64,000 nt of DNA from Chelativorans sp. ZYF759 (GCF_012911015.1 NZ_WVVV01000004.1:20306-84305); one strand, 5' to 3'. Counted from the first letter of the stretch, positions 34,985-44,250 are shown. The notes: generated by a model not told the origin, from the letters alone. Numbers and translations are program-made.

Positions 34985-35749
34985 TCAGGCCGCGATGCCG
35001 GTGTAGCGCGCCGTCGGCAATATCGTCAGCGGGCCGGGTTCGCCGATGGCAGTGCGACTGAAGAGAAGCCGCCGTTCCATGGCCGTCGAACGGAAAAACG
35101 GGAAGCGCTGCAATATCCATTCCATGTTCAGGTCGCAGCGCGATTCATAGAAGTGTATCGGCATGGTGAAAGGAGGATAGAGGCGTGGCTCGCACACCGG
35201 CACCGACCGGAAGACACGCTTGTAGAAGGCCGTGTGTTCGGCCCGGATCATGGAAACGCAGCTTGTCGTGTCGAAATAGGTGTTGGCGATGACCGCCAGC
35301 CGCAATGTCAGATAGGGCAGCGCGCGGTTGGTAGCGGCCAGTTCCGGATCGATGGCCAGCCGGCTCGGATCGATGAAGGAATCGCCCTGCTCGAGGCGCG
35401 GTCGAAGCTGGTCGCCGAACACGGTCATGATCGGGGCAAAGGGGGTGGCTGCCGCCAGGTGATGGATGCGGACGGTGGCGACGAGCGTGCCTTCGAGAAA
35501 GACGCCGAAGCGGTAGCAATTGGGCGCCTCGTCGAGCTCGTCGGCCATCTTCTCCGCAGGGTCCTCGGAAAGGAGAAGTCCATGGGAGCGGAACGAATTG
35601 TAGCGAAGCCGATAGATCGCCTCCAGATCCTCGCCGCTCTCGCATCGCCTGTATTCGACATTCTCAAGCAAGGATAAAACATTGCGGGCGAACGCCGAAA
35701 TCGGCGGGGCGCTGCTGGCCATGCCTTCCCGCGAAGATTCTATCCGCAT
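34985..35749 (-). CDS. FeeM-like N-acyl amino acid synthase / GNAT acyltransferase
   Basis: 254 residues from the ATG at 35749, which has AGGAGG 7 bases upstream. The central region has the pattern shared by LuxI-type and FeeM-type synthases: DLEAIYRLRYNSFRSHGLLL, RFGVFLEGTLVATVRIHHLA, SFIDPSRLAIDPELAATNRA, then TLRLAVIANTYFDTTSCVSM. FeeM enzymes join acyl-ACP chains to amino acids; LuxI enzymes make acyl-homoserine lactones. The sequence fits FeeM better, and no LuxR gene is adjacent. Product unknown; a signal or membrane lipid (ornithine-lipid-like) are both possible. It is upstream of a Crp/Fnr gene. Confidence 0.8.
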   Translation of the reverse strand: MRIESSREGMASSAPPISAFARNVLSLLENVEYRRCESGEDLEAIYRLRYNSFRSHGLLLSEDPAEKMADELDEAPNCYRFGVFLEGTLVATVRIHHLAAATPFAPIMTVFGDQLRPRLEQGDSFIDPSRLAIDPELAATNRALPYLTLRLAVIANTYFDTTSCVSMIRAEHTAFYKRVFRSVPVCEPRLYPPFTMPIHFYESRCDLNMEWILQRFPFFRSTAMERRLLFSRTAIGEPGPLTILPTARYTGIAA

Positions 35750-35899
35750 CACCCTGCCTCCTATTTCGCCCTAGAAAAGATAACTAACCAGAGCAGAAGA
35801 AAGAAGGCTAATATTTCCCTACGGGCCTTTACCCTTCGTTAACCTTAACGAGGCAGGCAAGCAGGCGGGCGCATCCTTGCCTGGATAGCGGGCAGGAAA

Positions 35900-38212
35900 T
35901 CAAGCGCGGGAGTAATTGACTTCGCCGTCCAACTGGCTGGCGAAAGGCCATGTCGTATTCGACATCGTGGCAATGCCCGAGGCGCTCAGCGGCGAGCCGA
36001 ACAGGAACCCCTGGACCAGATCCGGCTTGACGAGGCGATGCAGGATCCGCAGCTGATCGAAGGTTTCCACGCCCTCGACGGTAACCTTGAGCCCGAGAGC
36101 GCGGGAGATATCCACCACGCCGCGGACCAGGTCCAGCGAGCGCTGGTCCTGCGCGATGTCGGCAAGGAAGCTGCGGTCGATCTTCACCTTGTCGAGCGGC
36201 AGAGAATGAAGATAGCTCAGGCTGGAGTAGCCGGTACCGAAATCATCCAGGGCCACGCGCACGCCGATCGCCTTCAGCCCTTCGATGTAGCGGATGCTGG
36301 CCTTCTTGTCATCGAGAAGCGCCGTCTCCGTCACCTCGATCTCGAGACGGCCGGGACTGAGCCTGTGTCGCGCCAGCGCGGCCTCGACCTTCTTGACGAT
36401 CTCTCCGTTCTGGAAATCCTTGGCCGACATGTTGACGGAAACGCCGACATGCTCGGCCCAGGTCGCGCACTCCGCACAGGCGGCTTCGAGAATGAAGTCG
36501 CTGATGTCGCCGACGATGCCCATCTCTTCGGCGAGCGGAATGAATATGGCAGGCGAAATCGGGCCGAGTTCGGGATGATCCCAGCGGCACAGCGCCTCGC
36601 AGCTTGCGATGCGCATGGTGCCCATGTCGATGATCGGCTGGAACACCGCGCGCAGCGCCCGGCTCTCGATGGCGCTGCGAAGATCGGCCTTCATCAGCTG
36701 CCGGTTGCGGAAAGCGTGATCCATGACACTCTCGAAGAGGCGCCACTGGTTCTTGCCCGCGTCCTTCGCGCTGTAGAGCGCGAGGTCGGCATTGACCAGC
36801 ATCGTCTCGACATCGAAGTCGCTCGCCTTCGACAGGACGGCGCCGCCGCTGAGCATGACATTGATGGCATGTCCGGCAATGTCCATCTCGCCCCGCAATT
36901 CGCGGAAGACGCGGTCCATGATCTCGCCGAGTTCGTCGGGGTGCTCGATCGAATTCACGAACAGGGTGAACTCGTCGCCGCCGACACGTCCCACGACGAT
37001 GTCCGCGGTGGTGAAATCACCCAGGAAGTTGGCGATGGCGGCGATCAGCCCATCCCCGACGGCATGGCCCAGCGTATCGTTGACGCTCTTGAAGTCGTCG
37101 AGGTCGAGTATGGCGATACCGCAGAGGCGATCGCGATCGCCGGCGGCCACCATCTCGGCGACCGTCTCGTGGAAATAGGCGCGGTTGGGAAGTCCCGTCA
37201 GGCTGTCGTAGCGGGCCATGTAGCGGATGCGCTCTTCCGCCTTCACGCGCTGCGTGATCTCTTCGAATGTCAGGACACCGAGATCGTTGGTGCCCTCGCG
37301 TGTGGTGATCTCGAAATAACGCCCGTCGGACAGGGGCACCATCAGCTTTCTGTCATGCATCTGCCCGAAACGATTGACGATCTGCGAGGACAGGAAATTC
37401 ATGTCCTTGCGCGTCATCAGGCCGGCGGCGACCGCGCGCGCGAACAGGGAGCGCAGCGTGCGGCCCAGCATCTTGTCGGCGCCGGGAAAGCCCACCACCT
37501 TGGCTGCTTCCTGGTTGGCGACGACCACGCGTCCATCCGAACCAAGCATCACGAGGCCGTGGCCCATCGTGTTGAGGGCGCGGTCGAAGCGCTGCGCGAT
37601 CTGCCAGGATTTGCGCTCCTCGTTCAGCGCGTTGAAGAGCACCAGACGGACCTGCTGGGCCATCTTGATGAGCACGTAGATGTAAGGCGCCAGGCACAAT
37701 CCCAGCATGAAGTAGTAGACGTCGTTCTTCAGCATCAGGCCTGCGCCGATGGGAACGACGACCGCGATGGCCTGGACCGCCACCATCTGGCGCGAGCCAT
37801 AATTGCGGCCCACGATCGAGACGGTCGAGCCGAGCACGACGGTGATCGAAGCGAGTTCGCCGAAGGGAACCGGCGCGATGTAGAGCGTGGTGAAGCAGAG
37901 CAACCCGAGCAGGAACGCCTGCAACGTGCCGCCGATCAGGTATCGGTTTTCCCATTCCTTGGCGGAGGCGAGATCGACGATCCGGTCGATCGCCCTCTGG
38001 CCCTCCCGGATCCCGTGGAAGCGGTAGACACCCGCAAAAAGCAGCGCGGCCGCCAGCAACACATAGACCGTATCGCCCGATGCGCTGAAGATCGTCAGGC
38101 TGATCAGGGCATGGATCACGCCACCGATGAGCAGGATCGCTGGGGCATTGAACAGCGAACGCACAAAACCGACGTAGACATAATCGGAGTCTGGAATCCT
38201 GGCTGTCGTCAC
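35900..38212 (-). CDS. membrane PAS-GGDEF-EAL cyclic-di-GMP protein
   Basis: 770 residues. About six transmembrane helices (residues 15-190) form an N-terminal sensor module, followed by a PAS-like domain (about 215-330, FDRALNTMGHGLVMLGSDGR), a GGDEF domain (YDSLTGLPNRAYFHETVAEM; intact GGDEF at about 408) and an EAL domain (CEALCRW at about 538; NVSMS-type NMSAKD, DDFGTGYSS, KIDRSF, VEGVET). No RxxD inhibitory site is seen before GGDEF. Both enzymatic modules look catalytically competent. It lies 150 bases upstream of the FeeM-like gene on the same strand and may be transcribed alone. Confidence 0.93.
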   Translation of the reverse strand: MTTARIPDSDYVYVGFVRSLFNAPAILLIGGVIHALISLTIFSASGDTVYVLLAAALLFAGVYRFHGIREGQRAIDRIVDLASAKEWENRYLIGGTLQAFLLGLLCFTTLYIAPVPFGELASITVVLGSTVSIVGRNYGSRQMVAVQAIAVVVPIGAGLMLKNDVYYFMLGLCLAPYIYVLIKMAQQVRLVLFNALNEERKSWQIAQRFDRALNTMGHGLVMLGSDGRVVVANQEAAKVVGFPGADKMLGRTLRSLFARAVAAGLMTRKDMNFLSSQIVNRFGQMHDRKLMVPLSDGRYFEITTREGTNDLGVLTFEEITQRVKAEERIRYMARYDSLTGLPNRAYFHETVAEMVAAGDRDRLCGIAILDLDDFKSVNDTLGHAVGDGLIAAIANFLGDFTTADIVVGRVGGDEFTLFVNSIEHPDELGEIMDRVFRELRGEMDIAGHAINVMLSGGAVLSKASDFDVETMLVNADLALYSAKDAGKNQWRLFESVMDHAFRNRQLMKADLRSAIESRALRAVFQPIIDMGTMRIASCEALCRWDHPELGPISPAIFIPLAEEMGIVGDISDFILEAACAECATWAEHVGVSVNMSAKDFQNGEIVKKVEAALARHRLSPGRLEIEVTETALLDDKKASIRYIEGLKAIGVRVALDDFGTGYSSLSYLHSLPLDKVKIDRSFLADIAQDQRSLDLVRGVVDISRALGLKVTVEGVETFDQLRILHRLVKPDLVQGFLFGSPLSASGIATMSNTTWPFASQLDGEVNYSRA

Positions 38213-38305
38213 TGAGCTACCTTAGTTGCGCGCGCTCGGATGATAACAAACCCAAATTAATGAAACTTTATGCTGTCCAGGGGCCCGTTTCGGCCGCGTC
38301 GGCCT

Positions 38306-41300
38306 TCATTCCGCGGCTTCGAGCGCCGGTTCCGGCGAGGCGTCCAGCCTTTGCAGAAGCCGCTCGCGTTCGCCCGCCGCCTTCGCCGCATTCGCCTCCT
38401 TCACATGGCCGAAGCCGCGGATCATGGCGGGAACGGACAGGAGCGCGGCGGCGGCATCGATCCGCCCTGGCGCGAGCCTCTCGACGACGCGGTCCAGGTC
38501 ACCCTCGTAGCGCGCCAGAAGCGCGCGCTCCATGCGCCGTTCCGCGCTGTAGCCGAAGATGTCGAACGCGGTGCCCCGCAGCCCTTTCAGCCGTGCCAGC
38601 AGCCGGAAGGAAGACATCATCCAGGAACCGAAGCGCGACTTGCGCGGCTTGCCGTCACTTCCCTTGCGGCCAAGGATGGGCGGCGCGAGATGGAATTCCA
38701 GCTTCTCGTAGCTTTCGAACTCTGCCGAAAGCTGCCTGATGAAGGCCCCGTCGGTATAAAGCCGCGCCACCTCGTATTCGTCCTTGATCGCCATCAGCTT
38801 GAAGAGGTTGCGCGCGGCTGCCTCGGTGACGGCCGTCGAGCCGGGGGCTGCATGTTCCTCGGCCTGGCGGAGTGCCGCGATACGGTCGCGGTAGCGTTTC
38901 GCATAGGCCGCGTCCTGATAGGCGGCGAGGAAGTCGGCCCGCTTGTCGACGATCTCGTCCAGCGTGGTCGAGGGTGCGGCGCGCCCGCTCCCGCCGGCCC
39001 GATCGACAAGTCCCGTGACGAAAGCGGGATCGTGCGCGGCCCGCCGTCCCCAGCGGAAAGCGGCCAGATTCATGGCCACGGCCTGGCCGTTGAGTTCGAT
39101 CGCCTTTTCGATCGCCTCGGCCGAGACCGGCAGGCCGCCGTGCTGGCATGACATGCCAAGCAGCATCATGTTGGCGGCCAGGGCGTTGCCGAACAGGGCG
39201 GCGGCCGCCTTGCTGGCGTCGAAGAAATGCGCCCGCTCCTCGCCGGCGGCCGCGCGAATAGACTTCTTGATGCGCTCGGTGGGCAGCGAGAAATCGGCCG
39301 AGCGCGCGAAGTCGCCAGGCATCACCTCGGCCGTGTTGGCGATAAACAGCGTCTCGCCCTCGCGCACGGCAGACAGCACCTTCTTGTTGGCCGAGACCAC
39401 GAGATCGCAGCCGAGCACCAGATCGGCCTTGCCAGCCGACACGCGGATGGCGGCGATCTTTTCCGGCGTCTCGGCGATGCGGATGTGGCTGAACACCGCC
39501 CCGCCCTTCTGCGCCAGCCCCGCCATGTCGATGATGCCGCAACCCTTGCCTTCGAGATGGGCCGCCATGCCGAGGATCGCGCCGATGGTGACGACGCCCG
39601 TGCCGCCGATGCCGTCGACGATGCCGGACCACCCCCTGTCGAGCGAGGCCGGCGTCACGCCCGGTACGCCGTCCAGCGGATCGGCAGACCCGGCCACGCC
39701 CGCCGTCTTCCTGAGCTTGCCGCCATGGACGGTGACGAAGGACGGACAGAAGCCGTTGAGGCAGGAATAATCCTTGTTGCAGGAGGACTGGTCGATGCGC
39801 CGCTTGCGGCCGAATTCGGTCTCGACCGGCTGCACGGAGACGCAGTTGGACTTCACGCCGCAATCGCCGCAGCCCTCGCAGACGAGCTCGTTGATGATGA
39901 CGCGGCGGTCGGGATCGGGGAAGGTGCCGCGCTTGCGCCGGCGGCGCTTCTCGGCCGCGCAGGTCTGGTCGTAGAGCAGAACGGACACGCCCTTGACCTC
40001 GCGCAGCTCGCGCTGGACGGCGTCGAGATCGTCGCGGTGATGAGTTGTCGCGCCGGCGGGGAACTCCACCTTGCCGGCATATTTTTCCGGCTCGTCGGTG
40101 ACGATGGCGATGCGGTCGACACCTTCCGCACGCACCTGGCGCGCGATCATGTCGACGGTCAGCCCGCCTTCGTGCGGCTGCCCACCGGTCATGGCGACGG
40201 CGTCGTTGTAGAGGATCTTGTAGGTGACGTTGGCGCCCGACGAGAGGGCGAAGCGCAGCGCCAGCGAACCGGAATGGTTGTAGGTGCCGTCGCCGAGATT
40301 CTGGAACATGTGATCGCGCGTCGAGAACGGCGCCTGGCCGACCCATTGCGCGCCCTCCCCGCCCATGGCGGTGAAGCCGACGGTCGCCCGATCCATCCAC
40401 AGCGCCATGAAGTGGCAGCCGATGCCGCCGCCGGCGATCGAGCCTTCGGGCACGCGGGTCGAGGTGTTGTGCGGGCAGCCCGAGCAGAAATAGGGCGTGC
40501 GGGCGGCCACGTCGGTCGTGTCGGCAAGCATCGCCTGGAACTGCTTGAGCCGGTCGACGCGGGCAGTGATCTCGTCCGACGGGCCAATGACCTTGAGCAC
40601 CCGCTCGCCGATGGCGATCGCGATCTCGTTGGGATCGAGCGCGCCATGGACCGGGAAGAGCCAGTCGCCGCGCTCGTCCTTCTTGCCGACGATCGTGGGC
40701 TGCATGGCCGTGCCGTAGAGGTCCTCGCGCAGCTGCACCTCGATCAGCGAGCGCTTCTCCTCGACCACGATGACCATGTCGAGGCCCTTGGCGAAGTCGC
40801 GCACATGTTCGAGGTCGAGCGGCCAGGGGCAGGCGATCTTGAACAGGCGGATGCCGAGCTGGCCGGCGCGCGCCTCGTCGATGCCGATATCGTCGAGCGC
40901 CTGGCGCACATCGAGATAGGACTTGCCGACCGTGACGATGCCGATCCTGGCCTTCGGCCCGCCCGACCAGACGATGCGGTTGAGCCCGTTGGCGCGGATG
41001 AAGGCGGCCGCGGCCGCGCGCTTATATTCGTGCAGGCGCCTTTCCTGGCCGATCTGGTCGAGCTCGTGGCGGATGTTGAGCCCGCCGGGCGGCAGATCGA
41101 TCTCGGGCAGCACGAAGTTGAATCGATCCATGGAGACATCCACCGAAGCCGTTGATTCGATGTTGTCCTTCACGCATTTGATGGCCGACCAGGTGCCCGC
41201 GAAGCGCGACAGCGCATAGCCGTAGAGCCCGTAATCGATCAGTTCCTGCACGCCGGCCGGGTTGAAGATCGGGATCATCGTGTCGACGAAGAGGAATTCC

Positions 41301-41776
41301 GTCGCATGGGCATTGGTCGACGATTCGGCCGTATGATCGTCGCCCATCAGGGCCAGCACGCCGCCGTGCGGCGAGGTGCCGGCGAGATTGGCGTGGCGGA
41401 AGACGTCGCCCGAGCGGTCGACGCCCGGGCCCTTGCCGTACCAGACGGAGAACACGCCATCGTGCCTGCCTTCGCCCAATAGTTCGGTCTGCTGGGAACC
41501 CCAGCAGGCGGTGGCGGCGAGTTCCTCGTTGATGCCGGGCTGGAAGATGATATTGGCGCGCTCAAGGTCCCGCCGCGCCTTCCACAGCTGCTGGTCGAGC
41601 CCGCCCAGCGGCGAGCCCCGGTATCCCGAAACGAAACCGGCCGTATCGAGGCCGGCACGCCGGTCGAGTTCGCGCTGCATGAGCAGCATACGGACCACGG
41701 CCTGCGAACCCGAGACATAGATCCGTTCCTTCGACAGATCGAACTTGTCGTCCAGCGACACCGCATGCAACGTCAT
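38306..41776 (-). CDS. indolepyruvate ferredoxin oxidoreductase family protein (fused IorA-IorB)
   Basis: 1156 residues from the ATG at 41776 (GGGAGG six bases before); the frame is open 58 codons upstream without support. The N-terminal half is the thiamine-pyrophosphate alpha part (YVSGSQAVVRMLLMQRELDR, GYRGSPLGGLDQQLW, then the TPP domain with CSGCPHNTSTRVPEGSIAGG). A [4Fe-4S] ferredoxin-like insert follows (VCEGCGDCGVKSNC near residue 640). The C-terminal half is the gamma/beta part (GIGGTGVVTIGAILGMAAHL). The family oxidatively decarboxylates aryl-pyruvates from aromatic amino acids to aryl-acetyl-CoA with ferredoxin. Single-chain fusion is normal in Proteobacteria. Confidence 0.92.
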   Translation of the reverse strand: MTLHAVSLDDKFDLSKERIYVSGSQAVVRMLLMQRELDRRAGLDTAGFVSGYRGSPLGGLDQQLWKARRDLERANIIFQPGINEELAATACWGSQQTELLGEGRHDGVFSVWYGKGPGVDRSGDVFRHANLAGTSPHGGVLALMGDDHTAESSTNAHATEFLFVDTMIPIFNPAGVQELIDYGLYGYALSRFAGTWSAIKCVKDNIESTASVDVSMDRFNFVLPEIDLPPGGLNIRHELDQIGQERRLHEYKRAAAAAFIRANGLNRIVWSGGPKARIGIVTVGKSYLDVRQALDDIGIDEARAGQLGIRLFKIACPWPLDLEHVRDFAKGLDMVIVVEEKRSLIEVQLREDLYGTAMQPTIVGKKDERGDWLFPVHGALDPNEIAIAIGERVLKVIGPSDEITARVDRLKQFQAMLADTTDVAARTPYFCSGCPHNTSTRVPEGSIAGGGIGCHFMALWMDRATVGFTAMGGEGAQWVGQAPFSTRDHMFQNLGDGTYNHSGSLALRFALSSGANVTYKILYNDAVAMTGGQPHEGGLTVDMIARQVRAEGVDRIAIVTDEPEKYAGKVEFPAGATTHHRDDLDAVQRELREVKGVSVLLYDQTCAAEKRRRRKRGTFPDPDRRVIINELVCEGCGDCGVKSNCVSVQPVETEFGRKRRIDQSSCNKDYSCLNGFCPSFVTVHGGKLRKTAGVAGSADPLDGVPGVTPASLDRGWSGIVDGIGGTGVVTIGAILGMAAHLEGKGCGIIDMAGLAQKGGAVFSHIRIAETPEKIAAIRVSAGKADLVLGCDLVVSANKKVLSAVREGETLFIANTAEVMPGDFARSADFSLPTERIKKSIRAAAGEERAHFFDASKAAAALFGNALAANMMLLGMSCQHGGLPVSAEAIEKAIELNGQAVAMNLAAFRWGRRAAHDPAFVTGLVDRAGGSGRAAPSTTLDEIVDKRADFLAAYQDAAYAKRYRDRIAALRQAEEHAAPGSTAVTEAAARNLFKLMAIKDEYEVARLYTDGAFIRQLSAEFESYEKLEFHLAPPILGRKGSDGKPRKSRFGSWMMSSFRLLARLKGLRGTAFDIFGYSAERRMERALLARYEGDLDRVVERLAPGRIDAAAALLSVPAMIRGFGHVKEANAAKAAGERERLLQRLDASPEPALEAAE

Positions 41777-42125
41777 CAAGGGCCTCCCGAAGCAGCGTGT
41801 AACCCGCTGTCGGCACGCAGTCTTTCCGGCACCGAAGGCGGCGTCAAACCTTTTCGGGAAAGGCCGGCAAATGCGCACAAACCGAAACGGTTGATGGCCG
41901 CGTGCGCAATATTGTGTCGCCGGCCAAGGTGCGAATTGCATCACAAGCACTGTTCACATATGCCCAAATCTTCTTCCGGCCTGTCGGCAAAGCTGTTAAT
42001 AGACCAGCCCGACCGCGCCGCGCAGCAGGACCGACAAGTGTCCCGCGCGGGCGGGAAGGCAGATGGAGACGGTGACGTGCGCCGGCAGGGAACCTGGCGG
42101 ACGATACCGGGAATGGGAGGCTCAC
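41777..42125. other. Intergenic region between divergent ferredoxin oxidoreductase and TRAP genes
   Basis: 349 bases without a gene I can support. It carries nested inverted repeats (41872-41908, listed separately). A minus-strand TTGACG (41842-41847) could be a -35 for the oxidoreductase, but no good -10 follows at 17 bases. The open frames crossing it on both strands overlap the oxidoreductase start or each other and look like GC-frame shadows. Confidence 0.5.
41872..41908. promoter_or_regulatory. Nested inverted repeat, candidate operator
   Basis: Outer arms TGCGCAC (41872-41878) and GTGCGCA (41902-41908) enclose an inner perfect repeat AACCG-AAA-CGGTT (41880-41892). It sits in the shared promoter region of the ferredoxin oxidoreductase and TRAP operons. 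The symmetry is direct; a regulator is not identified. Confidence 0.4.
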
Positions 42126-42248
42126 ATGGCGCGATCCGACGATTTATTCGCGATGCATGACGGCATGCCCCTTCCCTGTGCCTGTTCCCCCGAGCTGTGC
42201 GAGACCCCAGACGCCCGAAACGGAGCACCCTGCCCTTGCGTGCAATAG
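42126..42248 (+). CDS. Cys-rich 40-residue mini-protein
   Basis: Read from the ATG at 42126 to TAG at 42246-42248. GGGAGG lies 5 bases before the start, the best ribosome-binding site in the region. The protein begins MARSDDLFAMHDGMPLPCAC; five Cys occur in the pattern CAC-x4-C and CPC in the last 24 residues. No signal peptide or membrane segment. It overlaps the start of the TRAP small permease gene by 13 bases, so it may be translationally coupled. The Cys pattern could hold a metal ion or the ORF could be a leader that controls permease translation. An in-frame ATG at 42063 would add 21 residues. Not a family I recognise. Confidence 0.55.
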   Translation: MARSDDLFAMHDGMPLPCACSPELCETPDARNGAPCPCVQ

Positions 42249-42787
42249 CCACCATCGTGAGAGCCATTGGCGGGCTCAACTGGCTGATCGGCAACATCTT
42301 CGCCTGGCTGGCGCTTGCCATCGTCATCGTCTGCTTTGCCGTCGTGGTGCAGCGCTACGCGTTTTCGACCACCAGGCTGTGGATGCAGGATCTCTATGTG
42401 TGGCTGAACGGGGCGATGTTCACCGCGGTCGCGGGATACGCCCTGTTGAAGGGCGATCACGTGCGCGTCGACATCTTCTACCGGCCGGCCTCGCTGCGCT
42501 GGAAGGCGATCGCCGACATGATCGGCGTCGTGGTCTTCCTCCTGCCCTTCTGCTGGATCGTGACCATCTACGGGCTCCCCTTCATCCAGCGCTCGTGGCG
42601 GCTCTATGAGGGCTCCGCCAATATTGGCGGCATGCCAGGGCTCTTCATCCTCAAGACCTTCATCCTGGTATTCGCGGGTCTTGTCGCGATACAGGGCATC
42701 GCGATGTTCCTGCGCTCGATCCTTGTCCTGGCGGGGCGCGAGGAACTTCTGCATCCCTATTACCGCTACCCGTCCGACGAGGAGTAG
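42236..42787 (+). CDS. dctQ: TRAP transporter small permease subunit (DctQ-like)
   Basis: About 183 residues with four transmembrane helices: WLIGNIFAWLALAIVIVCFA, then VWLNGAMFTAVAGYALLKGD with the conserved HVRVDIFY, MIGVVVFLLPFCWIVTIYGL, and FILKTFILVFAGLVAIQGIA. The start is uncertain: TTG at 42236 (GGAG 10 bases before) gives a sensible N-terminus; GTG at 42197 or 42257 are alternatives. It stabilises the large permease DctM encoded 6 bases downstream. The membrane-embedded pair runs on sodium or proton gradients. Confidence 0.88.
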   Translation: MRAIATIVRAIGGLNWLIGNIFAWLALAIVIVCFAVVVQRYAFSTTRLWMQDLYVWLNGAMFTAVAGYALLKGDHVRVDIFYRPASLRWKAIADMIGVVVFLLPFCWIVTIYGLPFIQRSWRLYEGSANIGGMPGLFILKTFILVFAGLVAIQGIAMFLRSILVLAGREELLHPYYRYPSDEE

Positions 42788-42793
42788 GCCCGC

Positions 42794-44182
42794 ATGGACC
42801 CCGTACTGATCGGCGAGATCCTTGCCGGACTGATGTTCTTCGGCGTGATCGGCATGCTGATGCTGGGCTTTCCCGTGGCCTTCACGCTGGCCGGAACCTC
42901 GCTGATATTCGCCATGGTCGGCATGATCTTCGGCGTGTTCGATCCCTCCAATTTCGGCGCGCTTGCCGGGCGCTACATCGGCTTCATGACCAACGAGGTC
43001 CTGGTGGCCGTTCCGCTCTTCATCTTCATGGGCGTGATGCTGGAGCGCTCCAAGATCGCCGAGCAGCTGCTGCTGACCATGGGCAAGATGTTCGGCAGCC
43101 TGCGCGGCGGTCTCGGCATCTCCGTCATCCTGGTGGGTGCCCTGCTGGCCGCCTCGACCGGCGTCGTGGGCGCCACCGTGGTCACGATGGGGCTGATCTC
43201 GCTGCCCGCCATGATGCGGGCGGGCTACGATCCCAAGCTCGCCTGCGGCGTCATCTGCGCCTCGGGCACGCTGGGACAGATCATCCCGCCCTCGACCGTG
43301 CTCATCTTCATGGGCGACATGCTGGCCGGCATCAATGCGCAGGTGCAGATGTCGCAGGGCAATTTCGCGCCGCAATCGGTGTCCGTCGGCGATCTCTTCG
43401 CAGGCGCGTTCTTCCCCGGCCTCATGCTGGTCGGGCTTTATCTGGCGTGGATGATCTTCAAGGCGATCGTCGACCCCGAATCCGCGCCCGCCATGCCGGT
43501 GCCGGAAGAAGAGCGCAAGGGATTGTGGAAGGAGGTCCTGACCGCCCTCGTGCCGCCGCTCCTGCTCATCATGGCCGTCCTGGGCTCGATCCTTGGCGGC
43601 ATCGCCACACCCACCGAAGCCTCATCCGTGGGTGCGGTCGGCGCGACGCTGCTGGCGGCGCTCAGGTGGCGGCTCTCCTTCAAGGTGTTGCGCGAAGTGG
43701 TCGTCTCGACCGCCTCGATCACCGCCATGATCTTCATCATCCTGTTCGGCGCGTCGGTCTTCGCCATCGTCTTCCGGCAGATGGGCGGCGACGACCTGGT
43801 GCATGAATTCCTGACGGCGCTCCCCGGCGGCGCCATCGGCGCGATGATCGTCGTCATGATGATCATGTTCGTGCTCGGCTTCATCCTCGACACGTTCGAG
43901 ATCATCTTCATCGTCATTCCGATCACGGCGCCGGTCCTGCTGCTGCTCGGCCTCGATCCGGTCTGGGTGGGCGTCATGGTCGGCGTCAACCTGCAGACTT
44001 CCTTCCTGACGCCGCCTTTCGGCTTCTCGCTCTTCTACCTTCGCGGCGTGGCGCCGAACCGCATATCGACCGGCATGATCTATCGCGGGGCGATTCCCTT
44101 CGTGGTGCTGCAGATCGTGGCCATCGCGCTGCTCTTCATCTTCCCCGACATCGTGCTCTGGCTGCCGAGGGTCCTCTACTGA
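42794..44182 (+). CDS. dctM: TRAP transporter large permease subunit (DctM-like)
   Basis: 462 residues with about twelve transmembrane helices. Typical DctM segments: VAVPLFIFMGVMLERSKIAE, ASTGVVGATVVTMGLISLPA, CASGTLGQIIPPSTVLIFMG, and the C-terminal LQTSFLTPPFGFSLFYLRGV. It is the transport channel. It ends in a bidirectional terminator facing the binding protein gene. Substrates of this subclass (with a Tat-secreted DctP of the long type) are often 2-oxo or other monocarboxylates; not decided here. Confidence 0.95.
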   Translation: MDPVLIGEILAGLMFFGVIGMLMLGFPVAFTLAGTSLIFAMVGMIFGVFDPSNFGALAGRYIGFMTNEVLVAVPLFIFMGVMLERSKIAEQLLLTMGKMFGSLRGGLGISVILVGALLAASTGVVGATVVTMGLISLPAMMRAGYDPKLACGVICASGTLGQIIPPSTVLIFMGDMLAGINAQVQMSQGNFAPQSVSVGDLFAGAFFPGLMLVGLYLAWMIFKAIVDPESAPAMPVPEEERKGLWKEVLTALVPPLLLIMAVLGSILGGIATPTEASSVGAVGATLLAALRWRLSFKVLREVVVSTASITAMIFIILFGASVFAIVFRQMGGDDLVHEFLTALPGGAIGAMIVVMMIMFVLGFILDTFEIIFIVIPITAPVLLLLGLDPVWVGVMVGVNLQTSFLTPPFGFSLFYLRGVAPNRISTGMIYRGAIPFVVLQIVAIALLFIFPDIVLWLPRVLY

Positions 44183-44209
44183 CCTGAGGCCCCCGACACG
44201 TCATCGGCA

Positions 44210-44250
44210 AAACAAAACGGCCGGAGCTTGCGCTCCGGCCGTTTCCGTTT
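44210..44250. terminator. Bidirectional terminator between dctM and dctP
   Basis: A perfect 13-base stem, AAACGGCCGGAGC (44214-44226) and its complement (44231-44243), with a 4-base TTGC loop. The plus side continues CCGTTTT; the minus side reads TTTTGTTTTG. It serves both convergent transcripts. Confidence 0.9.

Noticed and set aside
34985-35749. LuxI-type acyl-homoserine lactone synthase
   Set aside because: The core resembles both families, but the sequence fits the FeeM type better and there is no LuxR gene beside it.
35838-35855. CtrA site suggested by TTAACCTTAACG upstream of the FeeM-like gene
   Set aside because: The two TTAA elements are 2 bases apart, not 7, so the full CtrA consensus is not met.
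36038-38215. 725-codon plus-strand frame opposite the second GGDEF-EAL gene
   Set aside because: Antisense shadow; His/Asp/Glu-rich low-information composition. Similar shadows at 20915-22363, 32042-34228 and 39227-41155 were rejected for the same reason.
41844-42125. 93-codon minus-strand frame in the oxidoreductase/TRAP intergenic region
   Set aside because: No ribosome-binding site or recognisable composition, and it overlaps the nested repeats and another frame on the opposite strand.
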